Assembly (NCBI GenBank): GCA_964402325.1 | Contig: CAYOBI010000001.1 | Span: 1-64,000, forward strand | From: Raineyella sp964402325 | GTDB lineage: Bacteria; Actinomycetota; Actinomycetes; Propionibacteriales; Propionibacteriaceae | Reading direction: 5' to 3' | Length of the DNA: 64,000 nucleotides | Shown: positions 26,092 through 34,505 of the stretch, piece by piece | How the letters are laid out: each line of letters opens with the position of its first letter | How positions within the stretch are numbered: the stretch's first letter is position 1 | The notes under the pieces: generated by a model | What the model saw: the letters and a program-made list of their open reading frames with translations, nothing else | Told to the model about the DNA's origin: nothing | The model's database searches: none | Made by a program: the position numbers and the translations under genes

Positions 26092-27669
26092 ATGACACCA
26101 CCGAGTCGTCGCTGGGAGCTTCGCGTGGCCGCCCTCGGGTTGGTCGCTGCCCTCGAGCTGGGGTACGCGCTGCCGGCAGCCGCCGACCAACTCGACGACC
26201 GAAGACAGCAACTGCAGACGCAGGTCGACAGCGCGAGCGCTGCCGTGACCGAGTCCACGAAGAAGCTCGACGACGCCCTGGCCCGTCTGAAGGATGCTCA
26301 GGACGAACTGGCGGCCGCGCAGGCCGCCCTCACCGCGACGCAGGACCGGCTCACCGCCGCGAAGGCGGCGGACGCCAGGCTCGCCGACGAGTTGACCGCG
26401 GCCCAGGTGTCGCTGAACGACGCCGACGGGGCGGTCGAGGCCGGCCGACTGGCCCTCGACGGTCAGCGTCCGGCGGTCGGCGCCATCGCCCGGGACCAGG
26501 TCCAGCAACAGCACAACCTGATGGGCCTCGCCGTCCTGGTCGGCCAGGGCTCCGCGGCCGACCTGGCAACCCGGATGCAGTTGTCGACCACGATGCTGGA
26601 CACGACCCAGGCCCAACTGGATCGCCTCGCCGGGATGCAGGCACAGCTCGAGGCGGCCCAGGCGACCCAGGCCCAGGCCACCGCCAAGGTCGCCGCCGAC
26701 CGGGCGGCGGCCGCGCAATCGTTGGTCACACTGAACCAGCTCGCGACCACCCAGGCGAACCAGCAGGTCACCCTGGCCGCCACGGTCCGGACCAACCAGC
26801 AGGCCGAGGCCTCGGCCCGGACGGAACTGGCGAAGGACAACCAGTCCTACCAGGACCTCACCGCCGCACGTGCCCAGGTCAGCGCCGACATCGCCGCCCG
26901 CGACGCCGCCGCCCGGCAGGCCGCCGCAGCCTCCTCCGCCATCACCCGGGCCACTGCCGGCACCGTGATGTGGCGCCCCGCCAAGGGGACGACCTGGCAG
27001 TGGCAGCTCACCGGTACTGTCGACCTCGGTATCGACGCCGCGGTCTTCGACCTCGACGGCTTCGACACCTCGAAGGCCACGATCGACAAACTGCACCAGC
27101 AGGGTCGCAGGGCTATCTGCTACATCGATGCGGGCAGCTACGAGAACTGGCGCTCCGACGCCGGCACCTTCCCCACCAAGGTGTTGGGCAACACGATGGA
27201 CGGGTGGCCGGGTGAGCGCTGGCTCGACGTCCGTCAGCTCGACGTGCTGAAGCCGATCATGGCCAATCGGATCCAGATGTGCAAGGACAAGGGCTTCGAC
27301 GCGATCGAGGCCGACAACGTCGACGGCTACTCGAACTCGACCGGATTCCCGATCAGCAGTAGCCAGCAGATCGCCTACAACCGGATGCTGGCGGCTCTGG
27401 CCCACGAGCGCGGGCTGTCCATCGGCCTGAAGAACACCCCCGACCTCGTCGGTGACCTGCTCAACAACTTCGACTTCGCGGTCGTCGAGCAGTGCTACCA
27501 GTACCGGGAGTGCCCGGCGTTCTCGCCGTTCATCACGCAGGGCAAGGCCGTCCTGCACGTCGAGTATTCCGGGCCGCTCTCGAGGTTCTGCCCGACCACC
27601 AAGGCTCTGGGCTTCTCCTCGCTGCTCAAGCGACTCGACCTCGACGCCTGGCGCCAGGTCTGCCCCTGA
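26092..27669 (+). CDS. Secreted coiled-coil protein with C-terminal GH114-like domain
   Basis: A 525-residue exported protein. It has a signal peptide (about 1-32, ending ALPAAADQ) and a long Ala/Gln/Leu coiled coil (about 33-290) like the N-terminal half of PcsB/RipA-type peptidoglycan hydrolases. The last 230 residues form a GH114 domain with Asp408 and Glu466 as the likely acid pair. The domain is clearly paralogous to the preceding leaderless gene (shared TWQWQL, EADNVDGY, VVEQC and RQVC). GGAGGA lies 9 nt before ATG 26092, preferred over the ATG at 26083 that abuts it. It probably acts on a cell-surface polysaccharide. Confidence 0.85.
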   Translation: MTPPSRRWELRVAALGLVAALELGYALPAAADQLDDRRQQLQTQVDSASAAVTESTKKLDDALARLKDAQDELAAAQAALTATQDRLTAAKAADARLADELTAAQVSLNDADGAVEAGRLALDGQRPAVGAIARDQVQQQHNLMGLAVLVGQGSAADLATRMQLSTTMLDTTQAQLDRLAGMQAQLEAAQATQAQATAKVAADRAAAAQSLVTLNQLATTQANQQVTLAATVRTNQQAEASARTELAKDNQSYQDLTAARAQVSADIAARDAAARQAAAASSAITRATAGTVMWRPAKGTTWQWQLTGTVDLGIDAAVFDLDGFDTSKATIDKLHQQGRRAICYIDAGSYENWRSDAGTFPTKVLGNTMDGWPGERWLDVRQLDVLKPIMANRIQMCKDKGFDAIEADNVDGYSNSTGFPISSSQQIAYNRMLAALAHERGLSIGLKNTPDLVGDLLNNFDFAVVEQCYQYRECPAFSPFITQGKAVLHVEYSGPLSRFCPTTKALGFSSLLKRLDLDAWRQVCP

Positions 27670-27701
27670 CCCGAGGAATCGATCGGCACTCCCCCTGATC
27701 G

Positions 27702-27737
27702 GCATCCCCCGGCGGTCCTGCGGCCACCGGGGGATGC
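27702..27737. terminator. Stem-loop between GH114 and exonuclease III genes
   Basis: An 11-bp perfect repeat (GCATCCCCCGG / CCGGGGGATGC) with a 14-nt loop lies between these convergent genes and could serve both. Confidence 0.7.
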
Positions 27738-27766
27738 TGCGTCCCGGGTCGTACGGCCCGGCCGGC

Positions 27767-28621
27767 TCAGCGGGCCTGGGGCAGCTTCACGCCGCGTCCG
27801 CGTTTCGGGGCGGACGGCGGCGGCACGACCGGACCGATGTCACCGTCGGGTGCCTCGTCGAGGTCCACCATCACCGGCGCGTGGTCACTGGGGCCGGTCC
27901 CCTTCCGAGCGGCCCGGTCCACCCAGGCGGCCCTGACCCGGTCGGCCACGGGCGCGGAGGCGAGCACCAGGTCGATCCGCATCCCCAGGTCCTGGTGGAA
28001 CATCCCCGCCCGGTAGTCCCAGTAGGAGAAGACCCTCTCGGTCGGCCAGTGGTCCCGGACCACGTCGACCAGGCCGAAGGCCGCCAGCCGTTGCCGCTCG
28101 GCAGTGGTGACGTGGGTCTGCCCCGCGTAGGCCGCGGGGTCGAAGACGTCGGCATCCGCCGGCGCGATGTTCATGTCGCCGCACAGGGCGACGTCGGCGG
28201 GACCTGCCGCGACCACCCGGGACAGGGCCTCGAGCCACGCGAGCTTGTAGGCGTAGTGGTCCGAGTCGACCTCCCGACCGTTCGGAACGTACAGGCTGTG
28301 CACCCGGACCCCGCCGCAGGTCGCACTGATCGCCCGCGCCTCGCGCAGCCCCGCGAAGTCGGGCTGGCCCTCGAAGCCGGCTTCGACGTCCTCCAGACCG
28401 ACCCGGGACAGCAACGCCACCCCGTTCCACCGGCCCTGCCCGTGGTGCGCGACCCGATAGCCCAGCGCCGACAGCGGCCTGTCCAGCAGTTCCCCGAAGG
28501 CGTCGTCGGTCAGCTTCGTCTCCTGCAGGCAGACGACGTCAGGGCGGCGCTCCTCGAGCCAGGGCAGCAGCCGGGGCAGCCGCTGCTTGACGGAGTTCAC
28601 GTTCCAGGTGGCGATCCTCAC
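27767..28621 (-). CDS. xth: Exodeoxyribonuclease III / AP endonuclease
   Basis: A 284-residue EEP-fold nuclease that repairs abasic sites and removes 3' blocks. Visible motifs in order are RIATWNVNSVKQRL, LQETKL (metal-binding Glu), SLYVPNGR, GDMNIAP, FSYWDYR, GMRIDLVL and the terminal SDHAPV (catalytic Asp-His). The start is a GTG at 28621 giving VRIATWNVN; the ATG at 28678 would add residues with no similarity. A basic Pro-rich tail (about 255-284) is extra. Confidence 0.93.
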   Translation of the reverse strand: MRIATWNVNSVKQRLPRLLPWLEERRPDVVCLQETKLTDDAFGELLDRPLSALGYRVAHHGQGRWNGVALLSRVGLEDVEAGFEGQPDFAGLREARAISATCGGVRVHSLYVPNGREVDSDHYAYKLAWLEALSRVVAAGPADVALCGDMNIAPADADVFDPAAYAGQTHVTTAERQRLAAFGLVDVVRDHWPTERVFSYWDYRAGMFHQDLGMRIDLVLASAPVADRVRAAWVDRAARKGTGPSDHAPVMVDLDEAPDGDIGPVVPPPSAPKRGRGVKLPQAR

Positions 28622-28797
28622 GGCAGTGACGCTACCGCCGATGGGCGCCGGTAACATCCGGCATCCAGCGGCCGTCACCGGCCCGGGCGCCTAGCCTGCG
28701 GGTGAGCTGTCGACGTCGAGCCGTCGCCGGCCCGCTCGCCGGCCCTCACCCTGGGCCCGGCCGTCCGTGCCTGATCCGCGATCCCCAGGAGCCTCCC

Positions 28798-29073
28798 GTG
28801 AGTACCCCCAGCGACATCATCCTGGGCCTGGACGTCGGCACGACGGCGGCCAAGGCCTCACTGTTCTCCCTGGAGGGCGACGTACGACTCACCGCTTCGC
28901 ACGAGTACCCGCTGCTCATCGGTCAGCACCGCGATGCACGGCCTGATCGGTCGGGACGCCGGGCTGCGGCCGGTCACCGAACTGCTCACCTGGGCCGACT
29001 CCCGTGCCTGGGCCCAGGCCGAGGCCCTCAACTCCTCCAGCGCTACGGCCGGCTCGGCGCCGACATCCGCTGA
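28798..29073 (+). pseudogene. Remnant of an FGGY carbohydrate kinase (gluconokinase-like)
   Basis: The first 44 codons from GTG 28798 encode a good FGGY N-terminus: IILGLDVGTTAAKASLFSLEG, then EYPLL. The match is then lost and resumes in another frame at 28934 with MHGLIGRDAGLRPVTELLTWADSRAWAQAEAL, which in intact gluconokinases lies about 40 residues further on. So an internal deletion with a frame change removed part of the ATPase domain, and the remaining 400 residues or so are missing. A Shine-Dalgarno (CAGGAG) survives. Clearly non-functional. Confidence 0.85.
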
Positions 29074-29103
29074 CCCCACTCGGTCGGGCGAGCCCGGGTG
29101 GAT

Positions 29104-30138
29104 TCAGGGCTGTCCGTCGAGGGACCGCAGGGTCTCGCTCGCCCCGGAGACGATCAGGTGGTCCCCCGCCTCGATCCGGTGGTCGTCCGGCGGCCGGTGG
29201 TCGTAGCGGCGCGATTCCTTGAGGATGGCCAGGGTGAAGATGCCCCTCGCGCGCAGCGCACCGACGCTCACCCCGACCAGGTCGCTGCCCGGCGGGACCG
29301 GGACCTCCTCGATCGAGAAGTCCAGCTCGGTGTTCGACATCGCCGCATCGATGAAGTCGACCACAGCGGGCCGCAACGCGAGCTGCGCCATCCGGCGACC
29401 GCCCATCACGTACGGCGAGACGGCACGATCGGCGCCGGCCTGCTGCAGCTTCGCGATTCCCTCCCGCGAGCTGGCTCGGCCCACGATGAAGATGGCGGGG
29501 TTGAGCGAGCGGGCGGTGAGCACGACGAACACGTTGTCGGGATCGGAGTCGACGCAGGTGACCAGCCCGGCGGCCCGTGCGACCCCTGCCGCGACCAAGG
29601 TCTCGTCGGAGGTGGCACTGCCCGGCACGGTGGGGATGTCCTCCTCCGCCGCCCGGGTGCTGGAGGCCGGGTCCACGTCGACGACCACCACGTCGTACCC
29701 GGCGTCGAGGAGTTCCCGGGTCACCATCGACCCGACCCGGCCGAACCCACAGACGATGAAGTGACCGGTCAGCCGGTCCACCCGCTTCTGCATCCGCCTC
29801 GCCTTCCTGGTCCCCGTCATGGCCCGCTGCATCAGCGCATCGGCCATCACGCCGACGGTGCCGAACACCACACCCACCGACACGAAGGACAGCACGATCG
29901 TCCAGATCCTGCCGGCCCGGTCCACCGGGTGCTCACCGCTGAACCCGACGGTGGCCAGCACGTTCACGGCCATGTAGAGGCCGTCGAAGAAGGTCCAGTC
30001 CGGCTGCGTCCAGTAGAACCCGAGCGCTCCCACGACGGTGACCGCGGCCATGATGCCGATCCATGCCACAATGACCCGCACTGCGGGGTCACGGGCCACC
30101 GTCCGCCACCACCGATCCCGTCGGAGGCGCTTCTCCAT
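29104..30138 (-). CDS. Potassium channel with RCK (TrkA-N/TrkA-C) domains
   Basis: A 344-residue two-helix channel. TM1 spans about 21-43, a pore loop carries TVGFS at residues 63-67, and TM2 spans about 78-102. The TrkA-N Rossmann domain follows (about 122-240; HFIVCGFGRVGSMVTREL, VVVVDVDP), then a TrkA-C domain (about 265-340). Most such channels read TVGYG or TVGFG; here the last filter Gly is Ser, which may alter selectivity. It ends close to the FGGY remnant and is divergent from the L,D-transpeptidase. Confidence 0.88.
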   Translation of the reverse strand: MEKRLRRDRWWRTVARDPAVRVIVAWIGIMAAVTVVGALGFYWTQPDWTFFDGLYMAVNVLATVGFSGEHPVDRAGRIWTIVLSFVSVGVVFGTVGVMADALMQRAMTGTRKARRMQKRVDRLTGHFIVCGFGRVGSMVTRELLDAGYDVVVVDVDPASSTRAAEEDIPTVPGSATSDETLVAAGVARAAGLVTCVDSDPDNVFVVLTARSLNPAIFIVGRASSREGIAKLQQAGADRAVSPYVMGGRRMAQLALRPAVVDFIDAAMSNTELDFSIEEVPVPPGSDLVGVSVGALRARGIFTLAILKESRRYDHRPPDDHRIEAGDHLIVSGASETLRSLDGQP

Positions 30139-30294
30139 GCCGAGATCCTAGGGCAACGGCCTCGGTGATCGACGGGCGCCCGGGCGGGGGAATCGCCGGG
30201 GCGGTTCGGCCGCCGATCGGCACCCTCGTGCCATGCTGGTCCGACACGGACGCCGTACGTCGTGAGGCGACGTCCCCTGCCGAAGGACCCTGAC

Positions 30295-31197
30295 ATGTCG
30301 ATCGCCGGTCGTGCGCGTGCCGGCCTCGCCGCTGTGGCGGCTGCCGCCCTCCTGCTCACGGGATGTGCTCCGTCCCGTACTGCCGCCCCCGCTGCCTCGG
30401 CGAGCGCCGGGAGCACGGTCCTGCCGACGGCGACGGCCACAGACTCCCCCGCAGCGACGCCGACCACACCCGCGACACCCGACGCCGCGGAATCAACCGG
30501 TCCCTCCCCGACCCCGTCCCCCACCACGGCCAGCCCGACGACGAAGGCCACCGGCGGTCCGGCGATCCTCGAGCGCGGTGACAGCGGTGCCCAGGTGCGC
30601 GACCTGCAGGCCCGGCTCAAGCAGATCGGCTGGTTCTCCGGCGACGTCACCGGGACCTACGGCGACGCTACCGCCAGTGCGGTCAGTGGGTTCCAGGCCA
30701 GGCGGGGACTGCCCGTCACCGGCGCGGTCGACCGGGCGACGCTCGACCGGCTCCAGGGGATGACCCGTACGCCCACCACCGCCGAGCTGACCAACACGGC
30801 TACCGTCGGGTCGTCCTCGACGGCCGGACTCGATCCCCGCTGCCTGACCGGACGGGCGATCTGTATCAGCAAGACGACCCGGCAGCTGGTGTGGGTGGTG
30901 GACGGCGAGCCGAAGTTACGGATGGCCGTACGGTTCGGGTCGGAACTGACGCCCACCCGGGAGGGTGCCTTCCAGGTGGAGTGGAAGGCCAAGGACTGGG
31001 TGTCGACGATCTACCACACCCCGATGCCGTACTCGATGTTCTTCTCCGGCGGCCAGGCCGTGCACTATTCCGCGGACTTCGCGGCCCGCGGCTACAACGG
31101 CTCCTCGCACGGTTGCGTCAACGTGCGCGACTACAACGGCATTGCCAACCTCTACGGCCAGGTGCAGGTCGGCGACAAGGTGATCGTCTACCGGTGA
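30295..31197 (+). CDS. L,D-transpeptidase lipoprotein with peptidoglycan-binding domain
   Basis: A 300-residue exported cell-wall enzyme. A lipoprotein signal (LLLTGC, lipidated Cys near residue 24) leads into a Ser/Thr/Pro-rich linker (about 25-95). A PG_binding_1 domain follows (about 100-155; LERGDSGAQVRDLQARLKQIGW), then a YkuD catalytic domain (about 185-300) with the active-site motif SHGCVNVRD. It makes 3-3 cross-links or attaches proteins to peptidoglycan. The ATG at 30295 follows AAGGAC. A stem-loop overlaps the stop. Confidence 0.93.
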   Translation: MSIAGRARAGLAAVAAAALLLTGCAPSRTAAPAASASAGSTVLPTATATDSPAATPTTPATPDAAESTGPSPTPSPTTASPTTKATGGPAILERGDSGAQVRDLQARLKQIGWFSGDVTGTYGDATASAVSGFQARRGLPVTGAVDRATLDRLQGMTRTPTTAELTNTATVGSSSTAGLDPRCLTGRAICISKTTRQLVWVVDGEPKLRMAVRFGSELTPTREGAFQVEWKAKDWVSTIYHTPMPYSMFFSGGQAVHYSADFAARGYNGSSHGCVNVRDYNGIANLYGQVQVGDKVIVYR

Positions 31198-31226
31198 CCG
31201 GCCGGCGACCCGGTCACCGGCCGGTC
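31196..31226 (+). terminator. Terminator of the L,D-transpeptidase gene
   Basis: A 10-bp perfect repeat (GACCGGCCGG / CCGGCCGGTC) with an 11-nt loop starts at the stop codon. Confidence 0.65.
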
Positions 31227-31254
31227 GGAGGCGGAGTCACGGACCACATAACCC

Positions 31255-31288
31255 CTAGCTTTGCTAGTGTATCGATTGAGCTTATACA
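31255..31288 (+). promoter_or_regulatory. Promoter with overlapping palindromic operator for the YeiH-like gene
   Basis: CTAGC-TTT-GCTAG (31255-31267) is a perfect 5-bp inverted repeat overlapping a TTGCTA -35 box (31261-31266). TATACA at 31283-31288 fits a -10 box at 16-bp spacing. The layout suggests repression by an unidentified regulator. The stretch CTAGCTTTGC resembles the CATAGCTTTGC of the repeat at 6820. Confidence 0.5.
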
Positions 31289-31344
31289 TGTGGCAGGTTT
31301 CGCGCCCCGCTGCCTGCCCACGGATCTCGCCGAAAGGTACGCCC

Positions 31345-32757
31345 ATGTCCGATCCGTCCGGCCTGGACCTCACCAGGACCTCGACACCGGCCACGTCACC
31401 GCAGTCGTCCGCCTCCCCTCTGCCCCAGCCGTCCGACAGCCGTTCCCCCCTGTTGCGCAGTGAGGACTGGTGGTCGGTCTGGGTGGGCCTGTTCCTGGTG
31501 GCCCTCGGCGTGCTGCTCTGGGCTGCCCAGGGGAGCCTCGCCGTGCTCACCCCGCAGATCCCCAAATGGTCCTCGTTCGCGACGCTCGGGGCTCAGCTCG
31601 GCGCCCGCGCGGTCAACGTGGTCGCCCTCTTCCTCGTCCTCGGCGCCCTCTTCACCCTCGTCGCCCGGTTCCTCGGGCTCCGCCTGGGCCAATTCATCGC
31701 GGGATTCAGCGTCCTGTTCCTGGCGGCGCTGGTGATCAACATCTTCGCCACCTGGTCATGGGCGAGCGCTTACAACCTGGAAGCACCGATCGTCGCCCTC
31801 GCCCTGGGCCTGGTCGTCGGCAACCTCACCCGCGTGCCGGCCTGGCTCGACTCGGCCCTGCGGACCGAGCTCTACGTGAAGGTCGGGATCGTGCTGCTCG
31901 GGGCGACGCTGCCGTTCACCCTGATCGTGAAGGCCGGCCCGGTCGCCTTCGTCCAGGCCACCGTGATCGCGCTGGCCACCTTCCTGGTCATCTACTTCGT
32001 CGGCACCAGACTCCTCGGCCTCGACCAGCGCTTCGCCGCCACCCTCGGGGCGGGCGGGTCGATCTGCGGGGTGTCCGCGTCGATCGCCGTCGGCTCCTCG
32101 GTCAAGGCGAAGAAGGAGCAGGTGTCGGTCACGATCTCGCTGGTGGTGGTCTGGGCCGTCGTCGCGATCTTCCTGTTGACCGCGGTGTCCAAGGCACTGG
32201 GGCTTCACCCCGGGGTCGCCGGGGCGTGGATCGGCTCCTCGGAGTTCGCCGACGCGGCCGGCATCACCGCAGCCAGCGCCTTCGGCGACCAGGGCCTGGC
32301 CGCCTTCACCCTCGTCAAGGTCGTGGGCCGCGACATCTTCATCGGGATCTGGAGCCTTGTCCTCGCCATCATCGCCATCACCTACTGGGACCGCCACGAC
32401 GCCGAGGCTGCCGGGGCGCCGCGTCCCAAGGTGGACGTCGCCCAGGTCTGGCACCGGTTCCCGAAGTTCGTCCTCGGGTTCTTCGTCGGCTCCCTGGTGC
32501 TGACCCTGCTGATCGTGCTGGCGGGTGCCACCGCCTCGAAGGGGATCACCGCCGACGTGATCAACCCGATCAAGGACATCAGGACCTGGGTGTTCACCTT
32601 CACGTTCCTGTCGATCGGGCTCACCACCCGCTTCCGTGACCTCACTTCGGTCGGCTGGCGGCCGCTGGCCGCCTTCAGTACCGGTGCGGTGGTCAACATC
32701 CTGCTGGGCTTCGGCCTGTCGGCCGGCGTGCTGGCGGGCTTCTGGTCGTCGTTGTGA
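31345..32757 (+). CDS. YeiH-family (UPF0324) putative sulfate exporter
   Basis: A 470-residue membrane protein with about eleven hydrophobic segments after a 40-residue Ser/Pro-rich N-terminus. Family hallmarks include ALALGLVVGNL, KVGIVLLGATLPF, TLGAGGSICGVSASIAVG and FTFTFLSIGLTTRFRDL. The family is annotated as putative sulfate exporters; biochemical evidence is thin. The ATG at 31345 follows GAAAGG. A small gene starts 10 bp after its stop and is probably co-transcribed. Confidence 0.85.
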   Translation: MSDPSGLDLTRTSTPATSPQSSASPLPQPSDSRSPLLRSEDWWSVWVGLFLVALGVLLWAAQGSLAVLTPQIPKWSSFATLGAQLGARAVNVVALFLVLGALFTLVARFLGLRLGQFIAGFSVLFLAALVINIFATWSWASAYNLEAPIVALALGLVVGNLTRVPAWLDSALRTELYVKVGIVLLGATLPFTLIVKAGPVAFVQATVIALATFLVIYFVGTRLLGLDQRFAATLGAGGSICGVSASIAVGSSVKAKKEQVSVTISLVVVWAVVAIFLLTAVSKALGLHPGVAGAWIGSSEFADAAGITAASAFGDQGLAAFTLVKVVGRDIFIGIWSLVLAIIAITYWDRHDAEAAGAPRPKVDVAQVWHRFPKFVLGFFVGSLVLTLLIVLAGATASKGITADVINPIKDIRTWVFTFTFLSIGLTTRFRDLTSVGWRPLAAFSTGAVVNILLGFGLSAGVLAGFWSSL

Positions 32758-32767
32758 GGTGTGCCCG

Positions 32768-33094
32768 ATGAAACCCGACAACACCGTCTGCGTCGCCCGG
32801 ACCATCGTCACCCTCGAGCTGACCCTCGACGGGGACCGTGGGGACGTCGACCTCGACGCACTCCTGCTCGACCTCGCCGCGGCGCAGTCACGCCTCGTCC
32901 GGACCTCGGCGATCATCAGCGCCCTGGCCGGCGCCGTGGGCGACCTGCGGATCCGACGGACCCGCGGCACCCTGGAGCTCTCCTCCGCCACCGCCGACGT
33001 CACCGGGGTCGAGGCCGTCCTCCGCGAGGCGGGCGCCGACCCGCGCGACTACCGTGTGGACGTGGAGTACGCCCGCCGCTGGGGCATGCTCTGA
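32768..33094 (+). CDS. Hypothetical small protein downstream of the YeiH-like transporter
   Basis: A 108-residue soluble protein I do not recognise. It looks alpha/beta: a strand-rich VARTIVTLELTLDGD, an acidic helix DVDLDALLLDLAAAQSRLV, and a second half LRIRRTRGTLELSSATADVTGVEAVLREAGADPRDYRV that could pack as a ferredoxin-like domain. The 10-bp gap after the transporter gene suggests a shared transcript and a helper or regulatory role. A strong terminator follows. Confidence 0.7.
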   Translation: MKPDNTVCVARTIVTLELTLDGDRGDVDLDALLLDLAAAQSRLVRTSAIISALAGAVGDLRIRRTRGTLELSSATADVTGVEAVLREAGADPRDYRVDVEYARRWGML

Positions 33095-33115
33095 ACCCCC
33101 TCGGGGTCCGACACC

Positions 33116-33155
33116 GTGATCCCCGCCGCACCCTGTGGGGTGCGGCGGGGATCAC
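33116..33155. terminator. Strong bidirectional terminator
   Basis: An 18-bp perfect stem (arms 33116-33133 and 33138-33155) with a 4-nt TGTG loop sits between the convergent YeiH operon and the sugar ABC transporter operon. It is the longest uninterrupted hairpin stem I found in the window. Confidence 0.9.
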
Positions 33156-33179
33156 GTTCGTCGAGCGTGTGCGGGCGGG

Positions 33180-34505
33180 TCAGGCGCGGCCCGAACGGGC
33201 CCGGCGGCGCCGGGTGGTCGAGTCGATGATCACCGCGAGCAGGGTGACCAGGCCGGTGATGATGAACCGGATGGCCGAGTTGAGGTTCAACAGGTCCAGG
33301 CCGTTGCTGATCGACTGGATCACGAAGATGCCGAGTAGCGCCGAGTAGGCGGAGCCGCGGCCACCGAAGAGGCTGGTGCCGCCGATGACCGCGGCCGCGA
33401 TCGCGTTCAGGTTGACGTCGCCGGCACCGGTGCTCTGGTTGGCGGCCGACAGGCGGGAGGCGAGCAGCACGCCACCCAGTCCGGCGAACGACGAACACGT
33501 CACGAACACCGTCAGGTAGACCCCGCGTACGTTGATGCCGGCACGACGGGCCGCCTCGATGTTGCCGCCCACCGCCATGATGTTGCGGCCCCACTTCGTC
33601 CGCCGGATGACGAAGTCCATGATCGCGATGACGACGACGAACAGGACGAACATCAACGGCACGCCACGGTCCTGGTTGAGGACGAAGGCGACGACCGCCA
33701 GGCCGGCTGCCAGGAGCACCGCGCGTCCGTAGACGATGCTCGCCGGCAACGTGGACAGTCCGGCACTCCCCCGGGTCCGGTTGCTGCTCAGGCCTGCCAC
33801 CAGCGTGAGCACCGCGACCAGGACGGCCACGGCGTACGCCGCCCAGGGTGGCAGGAACGTCCCGTTGGCGAACTGGACCAAGCCGGACGTGAAGGGCAGG
33901 TTGACCGTCCCCTCGTTGCCGAGGACCAGCAACTGCACCCCGAGGAAGGCGAGCAGACCCGCCAGGGTGATCACGAAGCTGGGGACGCCGAACCTGTTGA
34001 ACACCACGCCGTAGACCAGACCGATCAGCGTCCCGCAGAGCACGGCGAAGAGGGCCGCCAGCAGCATCGGCCAACCCTTGTTGACGAAGGTGACGGCGAG
34101 GACGGCCGCGGTCAGGCCCGACACCGACCCGACGGACAGGTCGATCTCGCCGAGCAGCAGGACGAAGACGATGCCGAGGGAGAGGATCCCGATCGGGACC
34201 ATCTGGATCAGCAGGTTCACCAGGTTCGGCGCGGAGATGAACACCGGGGCCAGGACGGTGAAGACGACCCAGATCAGGATCAGGCCGATGACCACCGGCA
34301 ACGAGCCGAGGTCGCCGCCGCGTAACCGCAGGCCCTGCGCCTTCACCCACCCCATCAGGCCCTGCTCCTGGATCAACCGCTCGTCCTGGAGATCGGCGGA
34401 CGGTACGGCCGGTGGGAGCTCGCCCGGCATCGCCGCGAGGTCGCTCATGGACCTCCGCCGCGGGGCGGCCCGCCTCGCCGGCTGCCCGGGCTTCTCGGTG
34501 CTCAT
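33180..34505 (-). CDS. Sugar ABC importer permease (XylH/FrcC type)
   Basis: A 441-residue BPD_transp_2 permease. A basic 75-residue N-terminal extension precedes about ten membrane segments. Hallmarks are LVNLLIQMVPIGILSLGIVFVLLLGEIDLSVGS, the EAA-like loop AARRAGINVRGV and AVIGGTSLFGGRGS near the C-terminus. It forms the membrane channel for the ATPase upstream and the binding protein. The start overlaps the ATPase stop (ATGA). Confidence 0.92.
   Translation of the reverse strand: MSTEKPGQPARRAAPRRRSMSDLAAMPGELPPAVPSADLQDERLIQEQGLMGWVKAQGLRLRGGDLGSLPVVIGLILIWVVFTVLAPVFISAPNLVNLLIQMVPIGILSLGIVFVLLLGEIDLSVGSVSGLTAAVLAVTFVNKGWPMLLAALFAVLCGTLIGLVYGVVFNRFGVPSFVITLAGLLAFLGVQLLVLGNEGTVNLPFTSGLVQFANGTFLPPWAAYAVAVLVAVLTLVAGLSSNRTRGSAGLSTLPASIVYGRAVLLAAGLAVVAFVLNQDRGVPLMFVLFVVVIAIMDFVIRRTKWGRNIMAVGGNIEAARRAGINVRGVYLTVFVTCSSFAGLGGVLLASRLSAANQSTGAGDVNLNAIAAAVIGGTSLFGGRGSAYSALLGIFVIQSISNGLDLLNLNSAIRFIITGLVTLLAVIIDSTTRRRRARSGRA

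Noticed and set aside
28934..29206. A separate 90-residue gene in the second frame of the kinase remnant
   Set aside because: Its first 35 residues are a displaced piece of the FGGY kinase and the rest is antisense to the potassium channel gene.
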